From NCBI RefSeq assembly GCF_000010505.1, contig NC_010729.1, forward strand, positions 1,619,501 to 1,683,500: a stretch of 64,000 nt of DNA, written 5' to 3'. The notes beneath the pieces are model-generated. The model was not told the origin of the DNA. It worked only from the letters and a program-made list of their open reading frames with translations, and ran no database searches. Position numbers and translations under genes: made by a program. Origin of the DNA: Porphyromonas gingivalis ATCC 33277. GTDB lineage: Bacteria > Bacteroidota > Bacteroidia > Bacteroidales > Porphyromonadaceae. How positions within the stretch are numbered: the first letter of the stretch is position 1; each line of letters starts with the position of its first letter. Below are positions 1 through 11,272 of this stretch, piece after piece.

Positions 1-570
<570 letters not shown>

Positions 571-952
571 CTATCCGAGGCAAATTTACGCGCCGGAAAT
601 GCTCCGATTGCGGTTCGTAAATTCTCGAAAACACGCGCGAGATTTTTTCCGTTTTGGTTCGGGAAACAAAAAATTTACGCGCCAAAGCGAAATTTTTCTC
701 GCGCCACGTTTTTAGGAACGACAATGGAGCCGATTTTGGAACCGAGACGGCAACATGAGCAGCATGCCCCACGAGTCGTTTTTTCTTCTCGCAGGATAAG
801 ATATTTCCTTAGCCGGATAAGAAGGAAATGACACCAACCGATTCATAGCAAAAAGCATGGTTTTCATTCCGACAACAAGGTGTCACATGATGAGGGCAAA
901 CTCGATCGTAATGCTGCCGGCACGTTGTTCGAATCTGCACCTGCGATCAAAG

Positions 953-984
953 ATTGGCTGTTTGGGAAAAAGCATATAAATTTG
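953..984 (+). promoter_or_regulatory. Predicted guaB promoter
   Basis: TTG at 954-956 and TAAATTTG at 977-984 are separated by 20 bases, the spacing of Bacteroidetes -33/-7 promoters. Transcription would start near 990, inside the upstream extension of the open frame. This supports translation from the ATG at 1027. Confidence 0.55.
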
Positions 985-1026
985 GCAGGAAATTTCAGAG
1001 TTTCACTCCTAACACTACATCAGAAC

Positions 1027-2523
1027 ATGGCTGTCTTCATCAATGAAGTTTCCAGGACGTTCGGCGAATATCTTCTTATTCCCGGCCTCACTACAGAACA
1101 GTGCACTCCCCAAAACATCTCTCTTCAGACTCCTCTCATTAAGTTCAATCGCGATGAGAGTCCCCGTATCAAGCTGAATATCCCGTTTGTTTCGGCCATC
1201 ATGCAGTCGGTCTCCAATGATACGCTGGCCATCGAATTGGCACGCAACGGGGGACTTTCGTTTATCTTCGGATCGCAGAGCATAGAGAGTCAGGCCGAAA
1301 TGGTTCGTCGTGTAAAGAAATTCAAGGCCGGATTTGTCACCAGCGATTCCAATCTCAGACCGGACAATACGCTGGCCGATGTATTGGATCTGGTCAAAAG
1401 GACAGGACATAATAATATAGGTATCACTCACGACGGTTCGTCCAATGGCCGTCTGATGGGTATCGTCACGAGCAGAGACTATCGCGTCAGCACGGACTCG
1501 CCCTCGAAGCCGGTCAAAGATTTTATGACGCCGTTCGAGAGACTTACGGTGGGCAAGGTCGGTATTACGCTGAGCGAAGCCAACGATATTATTTGGGAAA
1601 ACAAACTCAATACGCTGCCGATCATCGACGAAAATCAGAATCTGCAGTATTTCGTCTTCCGTAAAGATTACGACAGCCACAAGAACAATCCGCTCGAACT
1701 CTCCAACTACACGGACAAGACCCTCCTCGTAGGTGCCGGTATCAATACGCGCGACTATAAGGAGCGAGTACCTGCACTGGTGGAGGCCGGTGTGGATGTG
1801 GTGTGCATCGACTCATCGGACGGCTATTCCGACTGGCAGAGCAATACGATCCGTTGGATCAAGGAGAAATACGGGGACAGTTTGCCCGTAGGTGCAGGGA
1901 ATGTGGTCGATCGCGATGGGTTCAACTTCTTGACCGAGGCCGGTGCGGACTTCATCAAAGTAGGGATCGGAGGAGGCTCCATCTGTATCACACGCGAGCA
2001 GAAAGGGATCGGTCGCGGTCAGGCAACGGCTGTAATAGACGTAGCCAAGGCACGTGACGACTATTACCGACGAACGGGCACTTACGTTCCCATCTGTAGC
2101 GATGGAGGGCTCGTACATGACTACCACATGGTGCTGGCATTGGCCATGGGTGCCGATTTCCTGATGATGGGACGCTATTTCGCTCGATTCGACGAGTCGC
2201 CGACCAAGAAGATGAAGATAGGCAGCAATATCGTCAAAGAATACTGGGGCGAAGGATCGAACCGCGCTCAGAACTGGCAACGCTACGACAGCGGCGGCAC
2301 CGAGACGCTCAAGTTCGAAGAAGGGGTGGACAGCTACGTTCCATACGCCGGTAAGATGAAGGACAACCTGCTCATCACACTCGGCAAGATCAAGGCTACG
2401 ATGTGCAGTTGCGGTGTCATTACCATTCCCGAGCTGCAAGAGAAAGCCAAGATTACCCTCGTGAGCAGCACCAGTATCGTCGAAGGCGGTGCTCACGACG
2501 TCATACTCAAAGATCGCGGATGA
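1027..2523 (+). CDS. guaB: IMP dehydrogenase (guaB family)
   Basis: Catalyses NAD-dependent oxidation of IMP to XMP, the committed step of GMP synthesis, in the cytoplasm. The 498-residue product has an N-terminal barrel part, an inserted pair of CBS domains at roughly residues 95-220 (around [13 protein letters not shown]), and the catalytic half with [11 protein letters not shown], where Cys320 is the predicted nucleophile. The SDGG phosphate-binding loop and the mobile flap follow. The frame is open back to 880, but the ATG at 1027 gives the family N-terminus [15 protein letters not shown] and lies just after a predicted promoter, so it is preferred. The stop overlaps the miaA start in an ATGA junction, indicating coupled translation. 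Confidence 0.93.
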   Translation: MAVFINEVSRTFGEYLLIPGLTTEQCTPQNISLQTPLIKFNRDESPRIKLNIPFVSAIMQSVSNDTLAIELARNGGLSFIFGSQSIESQAEMVRRVKKFKAGFVTSDSNLRPDNTLADVLDLVKRTGHNNIGITHDGSSNGRLMGIVTSRDYRVSTDSPSKPVKDFMTPFERLTVGKVGITLSEANDIIWENKLNTLPIIDENQNLQYFVFRKDYDSHKNNPLELSNYTDKTLLVGAGINTRDYKERVPALVEAGVDVVCIDSSDGYSDWQSNTIRWIKEKYGDSLPVGAGNVVDRDGFNFLTEAGADFIKVGIGGGSICITREQKGIGRGQATAVIDVAKARDDYYRRTGTYVPICSDGGLVHDYHMVLALAMGADFLMMGRYFARFDESPTKKMKIGSNIVKEYWGEGSNRAQNWQRYDSGGTETLKFEEGVDSYVPYAGKMKDNLLITLGKIKATMCSCGVITIPELQEKAKITLVSSTSIVEGGAHDVILKDRG

Positions 2524-3428
2524 TAACGATCCTGGGGCCTACGGCATGCGGCAAGACTCGTCTGGCCGTAAGCCTCGCATATCGGTTGGGAACCGAGATC
2601 ATTAGTGCCGACTCGCGACAGATATACCGTGGCATGGACATCGGCACAGGCAAAGACTTGGCCGACTATCAGGTGGGAGGGACTACAATCCCTTGCCACC
2701 TGATCGATATAAGACCGGCAGGGGACAAATACAATCTCTTTGCTTATCAGCACGACTTTCACCAAGCCTACGCATCGATCCTCGCTCGTGGCATGGATCC
2801 GATCCTCTGCGGAGGTACGGGTATGTATATCGAAGCCGTGCTCAAAGGCTACCACCTCCCCGATGTTCCGCCCAACCCGACGCTTCGTGATCGTCTGCAA
2901 GGAAAGAGTTTGACAGAGCTGACTCTTATACTGGCTGCATACGGCCCTCTGCACAATAAGACGGACGTGGACTCGGCACAGCGAGCTATCAGGGCTATCG
3001 AAATAGCCGAATACATCAAGAACAATCCGGCCGAAAGCACCGAGTTTCCTCCTATCGACAGTCTGATCATCGGTCTCGATCTGGATCGCGACACCCGACG
3101 CAAAAGGATAACGGACAGGCTCCATGCCCGTATGCACGAGGGTATGATAGAGGAAGTCAAGGGACTTCTCGACAGTGGCATTCCGGCCGATGATCTGATC
3201 TATTACGGGCTGGAATACAAATTCGTCACCCTGTATCTGACGGGGCAGACGGACTACGAGTCCATGTTTACCGGACTCGAAACGGCCATTCACCAATTCG
3301 CCAAACGCCAGATGACATGGTTCCGTGGCATGGAGCGTCGCGGATTCCTCATTCATTGGATAGATGCCCTGCTCCCCGCGGACGAACAGTGCGAAGCCGT
3401 TATGAAGCTCTACACCGCCAACGGATAA
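2520..3428 (+). CDS. miaA: tRNA dimethylallyltransferase
   Basis: Transfers a dimethylallyl group to N6 of A37 in tRNAs that read codons starting with U. The 302-residue length is normal. The P-loop GPTACGKT is at residues 6-13, the substrate-binding [18 protein letters not shown] block at about 34-51, and the C-terminal part has the typical ending [12 protein letters not shown]. The ATG at 2520 overlaps the guaB stop by four bases, so the two are probably one operon. The open frame extends further upstream inside guaB, but that part is a shadow. MiaA often sits in unrelated operons, so the pairing may only be transcriptional. Confidence 0.95.
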   Translation: MITILGPTACGKTRLAVSLAYRLGTEIISADSRQIYRGMDIGTGKDLADYQVGGTTIPCHLIDIRPAGDKYNLFAYQHDFHQAYASILARGMDPILCGGTGMYIEAVLKGYHLPDVPPNPTLRDRLQGKSLTELTLILAAYGPLHNKTDVDSAQRAIRAIEIAEYIKNNPAESTEFPPIDSLIIGLDLDRDTRRKRITDRLHARMHEGMIEEVKGLLDSGIPADDLIYYGLEYKFVTLYLTGQTDYESMFTGLETAIHQFAKRQMTWFRGMERRGFLIHWIDALLPADEQCEAVMKLYTANG

Positions 3429-3644
3429 CACCTTTTTTCCGACCGACTCCTCCTTTTTTCTGCCAACGAGCAGATGACTACACGTACAATCCTGCCATTC
3501 TGACAGCGAATAAGCACATTCCGACAGGAATCAGTCAGGAAATCGGCATTGGTATAGCTATTGATATAAAAATTGCGGAGCTACATAAGAGGCTTCCCAT
3601 TTGTACAAGCAAACAATCAACTAACAATAACAAACCAAGCAACA

Positions 3645-3914
3645 ATGAACATCAAACCATTGGCAGACCGCGTACTTGTAAAGCCGGCTGCAGCAGAAGA
3701 AAAAACAGTGAGCGGTATCATTATTCCGGATTCGGCCAAAGAGAAACCTCTCAAGGGTGAAGTAATCGCTGTCGGGAACGGCACGAAAGACGAAGAGATG
3801 GTGCTCAAAGCAGGAGACACCGTACTCTACGGCAAATATGCCGGCACTGAAATAGAGCTGGAGGGCGAAAAATATATCATCATGCGCCAAAACGATGTCT
3901 TGGCAATCATCTAA
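3645..3914 (+). CDS. groES: Co-chaperonin GroES (10 kDa)
   Basis: Caps the GroEL ring during ATP-driven protein folding in the cytoplasm. The 89-residue product begins [14 protein letters not shown] and contains [18 protein letters not shown], the mobile-loop region that contacts GroEL, plus [14 protein letters not shown]. The frame opens at 3573, but residues before the ATG at 3645 are not family-like. GroEL follows after 38 bases, the usual groESL operon. The 216 bases upstream contain no clear CIRCE element, so control by HrcA is not supported by sequence. Confidence 0.97.
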   Translation: MNIKPLADRVLVKPAAAEEKTVSGIIIPDSAKEKPLKGEVIAVGNGTKDEEMVLKAGDTVLYGKYAGTEIELEGEKYIIMRQNDVLAII

Positions 3915-3940
3915 TTCTCAGAGACAATAACCTACAATAA

Positions 3941-5590
<1,650 letters not shown>

Positions 5591-5670
5591 ACATCGGTGC
5601 GAACAGGATGCGTTTTTTGATTCCTTTCGAAAAAAATATCCTGTAGGACATTCATATCACATTACAAGCC

Positions 5671-5712
5671 GAAGGCTGTGCAGAGGGTTCTCCCTCACTG
5701 CACAGCCTTCAT
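5671..5712 (+). terminator. Terminator after groESL
   Basis: A perfect 13-bp stem (GAAGGCTGTGCAG paired with CTGCACAGCCTTC) with a 14-base loop, followed by ATTTTGC. It lies 80 bases after the groEL stop. Confidence 0.85.
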
Positions 5713-5914
5713 TTTGCACTTAACGCACGGTCCTCTCAATACATTGCAACGAACAAATCCGGCACAGTTACTCCAAGTGAGGACACTCGCATTCGAGCAT
5801 ACATTGATGCAGATTAGGACAGAAGACCATGAAATCTCTTGGGCTATCGCTCAGAATCAGATCCTTTCAAACTCTTTGACCAAAAATTCGAGTGAAATTA
5901 CGCACCTGCAGGGG

Positions 5915-5944
5915 TTGTGTAAATCAAAAGATATAGTATCTTTG
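5915..5944 (+). promoter_or_regulatory. Predicted promoter of tRNA-Ser
   Basis: TTG at 5915-5917 and TATCTTTG at 5937-5944 are separated by 19 bases, a good match to the Bacteroidetes -33/-7 promoter. The tRNA begins 32 bases after the -7 box. Confidence 0.65.
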
Positions 5945-5975
5945 CGGTCGTATTCGGGCAACCCCCGTGTACTAC

Positions 5976-6062
<87 letters not shown>

Positions 6063-6074
6063 CATCAGAGAGAG

Positions 6075-6106
6075 AAGGTCGGTTTTTATCGGCCTTTTTC
6101 TCTTTT
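6075..6106 (+). terminator. Terminator after tRNA-Ser
   Basis: A 7-bp stem (AAGGTCG with CGGCCTT, one G-T pair) is followed by a long T/C-rich run. It starts 13 bases after the tRNA 3' end. Confidence 0.75.
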
Positions 6107-6269
6107 TTATCGGTCTTTTCCTTGGGTTTTCCGTCAAGCAAAGCACTAACAATTGTCCCTTATTTCTCTACTATTGGCATCGATCTATAGCCATTGGCCG
6201 TATTCTTATTGAGAAATGCTCTTTCTGAGGCTTTGGCTTTGTTGAGTTTCCATCGTATTTTTGTAAGCA

Positions 6270-6995
6270 ATGAAAAAGGCTCTTTTTAAAGATTGGCCTA
6301 TACTCAGTCATCTTGCTCTGATACTGATTATTGGCTATCTCCTGATCTCTGTACTTCACTTAGCCCCTACTCTATTCGGGTACGGACAGGAAGGCTTGCC
6401 GTTGCTATTGGCGACAAGCTTATTCAGCGTCGTGGTATTCGGGGGAGGGGCTGTATGGCAAGCCTTTTTATTTTCTGACAGGCCTACATCTTTTTTGGGC
6501 CTACAACCGTATCAGATCGATTGGCGCAAAGCAGTACTGCTGTTACTCTCTTATGCCGGATGTCTTTTGGCCGTAGTATTAACGACCAAAGGTATAAAGC
6601 TCCTTCTGCCCTTTCTCCCTCCGGCTTGGCAAGAAGAAATCGACCGTAGCGGTGCCCATTATACAAGCCTGATAAAGGAGATGCTGCAGGGAGGCAAGGG
6701 TTGGGCTTTGCTTGCTATTGCAATAATACCGGGCATTACGGAAGAATTGTTTTTTAGAGGAGCCGTATTACGCTGGATGCGCCGTGTTACCCGCAATAGA
6801 TGGCATGCTGCAGTTTGGCTGACTGCCATCGTTTTCAGCATTGCACATCTCGATCTGATGGGATTTTTTCCCCGAATCGTCTTGGGTGCTTATTTGGGTT
6901 ATGTCTATTATCATACGCACAGTATATATGTTCCCATGGCTCTACATGTTTTGAATAATGCTATCGCCTTATGCTCCCTTTCCTTAGACAGATAG
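6270..6995 (+). CDS. CPBP-family intramembrane metalloprotease (CAAX protease-like)
   Basis: A 241-residue polytopic membrane protein with about six to seven hydrophobic segments. The Abi/CPBP signature is present: TEELFFRGAVLRWMRR near residues 156-171, then a His in SIAHLDLMG and an ALHVLNNAI motif near the end, the expected glutamate and histidine residues of a membrane-embedded metalloprotease. The substrate cannot be told from sequence; bacterial members process or protect against peptides, and many have unknown roles. The gene overlaps the next one by 25 bases, so the two are probably cotranscribed. Confidence 0.85.
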   Translation: MKKALFKDWPILSHLALILIIGYLLISVLHLAPTLFGYGQEGLPLLLATSLFSVVVFGGGAVWQAFLFSDRPTSFLGLQPYQIDWRKAVLLLLSYAGCLLAVVLTTKGIKLLLPFLPPAWQEEIDRSGAHYTSLIKEMLQGGKGWALLAIAIIPGITEELFFRGAVLRWMRRVTRNRWHAAVWLTAIVFSIAHLDLMGFFPRIVLGAYLGYVYYHTHSIYVPMALHVLNNAIALCSLSLDR

Positions 6996-9994
6996 CTGCC
7001 CACTACTACAAAGAGTACGGCGAAGATATTCACCGACTTTGTTTCGTCTTTCAGGGAAGACGAGCCGGCCTTTTTTTCAAACGTCATCTGTCGGGGATTA
7101 GCGCAAAGCCTTTGTTTGCACCTCGCACCACGAATCTGAAGGATTTGCTGCTGGGGCTGTCTCCCTATAAAGAGCTTGACAGAACGGCCTTGCTATTCGA
7201 GCTATACAATACTTACAAAGAGATATGGCCTCAGGCGGAACCTTTCGATCAGTTTATTTTTTGGGGCGATATTATCCTGAAAGACTTTAATGAGATAGAC
7301 AAACACCTCGTATCGGCCAAAGCCTTATACAGCAATCTGAAAGACTTTCGGGAGATGGAGAACGATTTTTCATTTTTGAGCGAAAAACAGATAGCAGCCA
7401 TTCGCAGTTTTTGGGAATCCTTTTCTCCAGCAAGCGGCCAAATGGAGAATGGATGTCAGCAGAGTTTTCTGGATTTCTGGAAGCTATTGTCCCCGCTTTA
7501 CATTCGGTTCAACCAACGTCTTGCAGACCAAGGCAACGGATACCATGGGATGATCCTTCGCCATACAGTTGATCGCCTCCGGCAAAGAGAAACATCGGTA
7601 CGAGAGCTGCTCTCATCTGCAGACAGAGGGGGGAATGCAGATCCTGATAAATATGTCTTTGTCGGTTTGTTCGCCCTTTCCCCTGCCGAGGAATATATTC
7701 TCGTTCGTATAAAAGCGGAAGGCATATGTGATTTTTGCTTTGATGACGACCTCTCTCTATTGCATTCGGCAGGCAATCTTACCGGCACTATTCTGGATCA
7801 TAACAAAGAGATTTTCGGGAAACAGACTCCGTGGCAAGAGTCTTCCGAGAATGGTCAAACAAGCTCATTGGAAGACAAACCGGCTCCTGATATCAGGATC
7901 ATACGTACCGCCTCCGAGATTGTTCAGGCCAAACTTTTGCCACAGCTGATCGAGGAGTTATACCCTGAAGGCTATTCTGACAAAGAAGGAATACAAACAG
8001 CTATCATTCTTCCCGATACAGGAATGTTGATGCCCGTATTGAACAGTCTGGCCGAGACTGTAGGACGTATCAATGTGACTATGGGCTATCCTCTCTCTCA
8101 AAGTGCCATTTCCATTTTTGTCGAGAAGTGGATCAGGGTACAGGCAGAAATCCGTCTTATTCAAAAAGTTCCTCATTTTCGGACAGATGCTGTTCTTGAC
8201 TTGCTCAATAGTGTTCTTCTCACTCCCTTATTGACAGATCATTCGCGTGATCTCCTCTCGAATAGGGAGGTAACCAAGCAGTACTACGTACCGGAGGAAA
8301 GACTTTGGGGCGATGAACTGACCAATCTGCTTTTTAGCCGGCCGGATAGTGGGCAGCAGCTACTCGACCGGTTGTTCCTACTCCTTGAAAAAATTGCCGA
8401 AAGCATGCTCTTTCAACCAGCCGATTCGGAGTATGACCAATCGGAGGAGACCAATAATATGGAGTTGGAGCAGATCTATCACTATCGCAATATACTGAAC
8501 AGGCTCAGAGGACTGGTCGAATCCTATGCCATGGATATGTCAGTTCGTTCTGCAGCTCTTCTGTTGCAAGGATTGGTATCCGGAGTGAGCATCCCATTCG
8601 AGGGAGAACCTCTGGTCGGCCTGCAAATCATGGGAATAGATCAAACGCGATCTTTGGATTTCAAACATCTGATCATTCTCTCTGTCAACGAGGGTAAACT
8701 CCCATCGCGTGTCTATGAAACGACAATGATACCATACACATTGCGCAGAGGGTATGGGCTTCCGGTCAATGAGGTAAACGAAGCCACTCAATCTTATGAT
8801 TTTTTCCGTCTCATTCAGCGAGCCGAAAGTGTAACGATGCTGTACGATGCTCGTTCGGACCAGCTTGGGGGAGGAGAGGAAAGCCGTTATATCCGACAGA
8901 TGCGTTTCCTTTTCGATATGCCTCTAAAGGTACAGGAATTGCACCTGACGGGTTCGCTTCCACATAGTCCTGCTATATGTGTCAGGAAGGAAGGAGAAGT
9001 GCTGACGAAACTGCACCGATTCCTCGAATACGATAACGAAGAATCACTCGATCCGGAAGAACGTCTATCCGCCCTTTCGGCCAGCAGCATCAATACCTAT
9101 GTGGCTTGCCCTCTTCGTTTTTATTTTGAAAACGTCAGAGGGATTCGAGAGGAGAATGCTTCCGATGAACTGATGGCCGCCAATGATTTCGGTACCGTGG
9201 TGCATCGTTCCATGGAGTTGATCTACAAGCCTTGTTGCGGTGGTGGGATAGTTTCTTCGGATATTTTATCTCGGTGGTTGGATCCGAAGAATGCAACTAT
9301 CGCGAGGATAGTAAGGCAAGCATACACGGAAGAATATCTCCGATCGGCCAATACACAGGGAGCTTTGTCGGGATTGAATCATCTTTATTGCATCATGATA
9401 GAGAAGTATGTACGGCGGATCTTGGAGCATGACAAATCATTGGCTCCCTTTCGCTACATAGACTCGGAGCGCAGAGTCAAAGGCAGCTTCTCCCTTAGCA
9501 ATGGTAGCCGGGTTCGGTTACACGGAATCATAGACCGCATTGATGAGTTGAATGAGGAATGTCGGCGCATAGTGGACTACAAAAGTGGAGATACCACCAC
9601 AGAGCTTGGCTCATGGGACCTTATGTTCCAACACCCGATAGCAGGAAAAAGCAAAAAACATCCGACGGCCATAGCTCAAACTCTCTTATATGCTCTCATG
9701 GCCAAGATGCAAATGGAGAACGAAGGAGAGGGTTCCGAACTCCCTCTGTGTCCGACGATATATGGCTTTAAGGAGCTGTACAAGCAGAAAGAGGATTACA
9801 CGGGTGTGGTCGTTCTCAAGGAAGTGGGGAAAGCAATTGAGCAGATTACGGATTTTGATCAAATTTGCGAAATGTTCGAAGAGAGGTTGCGAACTTGCTT
9901 GGACGAATTGTTCGATCCCGATATTCCTTTTACAGAAACCGAAGACATACGGACTTGCAGCTATTGCCCATTCGCAAGTTTATGCGGAAAATAA
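6971..9994 (+). CDS. AddB-like PD-(D/E)XK nuclease with predicted Fe-S cluster (recombination/repair)
   Basis: A 1007-residue protein. The N-terminal two thirds resemble the inactive helicase-like region of AddB proteins (FQGRRAGLFFKRHL near residues 28-41). The C-terminal part carries a RecB-type nuclease motif with VDYKSG near residue 868. One cysteine in TYVACPLRFYFENV and three in the C-terminal CSYCPFASLC match the four ligands of the 4Fe-4S cluster that staples AddB-type nuclease domains. It likely works with an AddA helicase-nuclease on double-strand breaks, but no addA is in the window. The start overlaps the upstream CPBP gene. The family assignment is good; the exact partner is inferred. 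Confidence 0.85.
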   Translation: MLPFLRQIAAHYYKEYGEDIHRLCFVFQGRRAGLFFKRHLSGISAKPLFAPRTTNLKDLLLGLSPYKELDRTALLFELYNTYKEIWPQAEPFDQFIFWGDIILKDFNEIDKHLVSAKALYSNLKDFREMENDFSFLSEKQIAAIRSFWESFSPASGQMENGCQQSFLDFWKLLSPLYIRFNQRLADQGNGYHGMILRHTVDRLRQRETSVRELLSSADRGGNADPDKYVFVGLFALSPAEEYILVRIKAEGICDFCFDDDLSLLHSAGNLTGTILDHNKEIFGKQTPWQESSENGQTSSLEDKPAPDIRIIRTASEIVQAKLLPQLIEELYPEGYSDKEGIQTAIILPDTGMLMPVLNSLAETVGRINVTMGYPLSQSAISIFVEKWIRVQAEIRLIQKVPHFRTDAVLDLLNSVLLTPLLTDHSRDLLSNREVTKQYYVPEERLWGDELTNLLFSRPDSGQQLLDRLFLLLEKIAESMLFQPADSEYDQSEETNNMELEQIYHYRNILNRLRGLVESYAMDMSVRSAALLLQGLVSGVSIPFEGEPLVGLQIMGIDQTRSLDFKHLIILSVNEGKLPSRVYETTMIPYTLRRGYGLPVNEVNEATQSYDFFRLIQRAESVTMLYDARSDQLGGGEESRYIRQMRFLFDMPLKVQELHLTGSLPHSPAICVRKEGEVLTKLHRFLEYDNEESLDPEERLSALSASSINTYVACPLRFYFENVRGIREENASDELMAANDFGTVVHRSMELIYKPCCGGGIVSSDILSRWLDPKNATIARIVRQAYTEEYLRSANTQGALSGLNHLYCIMIEKYVRRILEHDKSLAPFRYIDSERRVKGSFSLSNGSRVRLHGIIDRIDELNEECRRIVDYKSGDTTTELGSWDLMFQHPIAGKSKKHPTAIAQTLLYALMAKMQMENEGEGSELPLCPTIYGFKELYKQKEDYTGVVVLKEVGKAIEQITDFDQICEMFEERLRTCLDELFDPDIPFTETEDIRTCSYCPFASLCGK

Positions 9995-10024
9995 TACAAA
10001 GTACTCTCATATTGGTAATTCACA

Positions 10025-11272
10025 ATGGCAAAAAAATATCTAAGCACACTGAAAGTATCGGCCGGACTATTCTCCGCCATCTTGATTGTCTTATTGGCCA
10101 GCGGACTTCTGGCCAATGCACAGACAGTTAGCACGGAGACGAAAGATCAAGGTCTGCAGATGAGCCTCTTGATCTCTTCTCCTTCTACAGAAGCGGTATA
10201 CACTCGCTACGGTCATGTCGCATTCAGGATTCTCAATCCCGTACAAGGGACGGATATTGCTTACAATTATGGCATGTTCGATTATAACGAACCTAATTTC
10301 ATACTTCGATTTGTACGAGGCGAAACGGATTATTACGTTGAAGCTCTTTATACATCCTATTATGTGGAAGAATACCTTCGGAGCGGAAGAGGAATCGTGG
10401 AATTAGTATTGAATCTCACACAGGAAGAGATCGAAAAAGCTGAGCGGTATTTGGCATGGAATATTCGCCCCGAGAATAAACGATACCGCTATAATATCTT
10501 TTATGACAACTGTGCTACCCGCCTTATCGAGATCATAAAAGAAACCACAGGAGCTACCTTGCAAATCCCTCATGAGGGTGAGGAGAGAAAGTGGAGACAG
10601 CTGATCGATGAATGCTGTACCGATGCCCCTTGGGTCAAGTTCGGCATCGATCTGGCTCTCGGGGCGAAAACAGATACCTATGCCAATCCGGAGGAGCAGT
10701 TATTCCTGCCGAATAGAATGTTGGATCTGCTACCACGTACCACTCTACTCTATCCCAATGGTCGATCAACACCACTCATCAGGGATACCAAAGAGTGGTT
10801 TCCGGCTAAGCCGGCCAGTATGGAACCTGCGGAGGAGGGCTGGCCTACACCTTTATTAGCTTCTATAGCTTTGCTGATAGTTTCTATTGCAGTAGCTGTT
10901 TGGGATGTCCGTCGCAAGGATATATGCTATGTATATGACTCTATCTTATTAGCCATTATGGGGTTATCGGGATGTGTTATTTTCATTCTGTCATTTTTCT
11001 CAGAACATCCGCATACCAACCCGAATTACAATCTTTTCCTGCTTCATCCCCTTCATCTGCTTATCGGGTTGCCTCTGACTGTGGTACCGCTCTTTCACCG
11101 AGCAGGCTTTGTCTATCATTTTATTAACTTTGCAGAGCTAAGTTTGATCGGTTTGGCAATATGGTTTTTGCCCCAACAAGTAGTGCTCCCGCTCTATGTG
11201 GCCGGCATTGCTCTATGGTTGCTTTCCGCTCGCTGGATATTGGTAAATAGATGGAGAAAGAACGTTCGGTGA
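10025..11272 (+). CDS. lnb: Lnb-type protein (DUF4105), candidate lipoprotein N-acyltransferase
   Basis: A 415-residue envelope protein with an N-terminal signal or anchor segment (residues about 11-33), a soluble periplasmic domain, and about four membrane segments in the C-terminal third. The soluble domain matches the Lnb N-terminal periplasmic family (formerly DUF4105). It has TRYGHVAFRI with His64 and FYDNCATR with Cys163, which look like a Cys-His catalytic pair of NlpC/P60-like folds. Members in Bacteroides have been shown to add the third acyl chain to lipoproteins, replacing Lnt. The end overlaps the next gene by 22 bases. The symbol is given by family; activity here is inferred. Confidence 0.75.
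   Translation: MAKKYLSTLKVSAGLFSAILIVLLASGLLANAQTVSTETKDQGLQMSLLISSPSTEAVYTRYGHVAFRILNPVQGTDIAYNYGMFDYNEPNFILRFVRGETDYYVEALYTSYYVEEYLRSGRGIVELVLNLTQEEIEKAERYLAWNIRPENKRYRYNIFYDNCATRLIEIIKETTGATLQIPHEGEERKWRQLIDECCTDAPWVKFGIDLALGAKTDTYANPEEQLFLPNRMLDLLPRTTLLYPNGRSTPLIRDTKEWFPAKPASMEPAEEGWPTPLLASIALLIVSIAVAVWDVRRKDICYVYDSILLAIMGLSGCVIFILSFFSEHPHTNPNYNLFLLHPLHLLIGLPLTVVPLFHRAGFVYHFINFAELSLIGLAIWFLPQQVVLPLYVAGIALWLLSARWILVNRWRKNVR

Noticed and set aside
880-1026. N-terminal extension of IMP dehydrogenase from 880
   Set aside because: The extension is unlike the family, and a promoter lies inside it at 953-984.
3429-3644. CIRCE or other heat-shock operator before groES
   Set aside because: No TTAGCACTC-N9-GAGTGCTAA element is seen; only weak imperfect symmetry around CTGCCATTCTGACAG.
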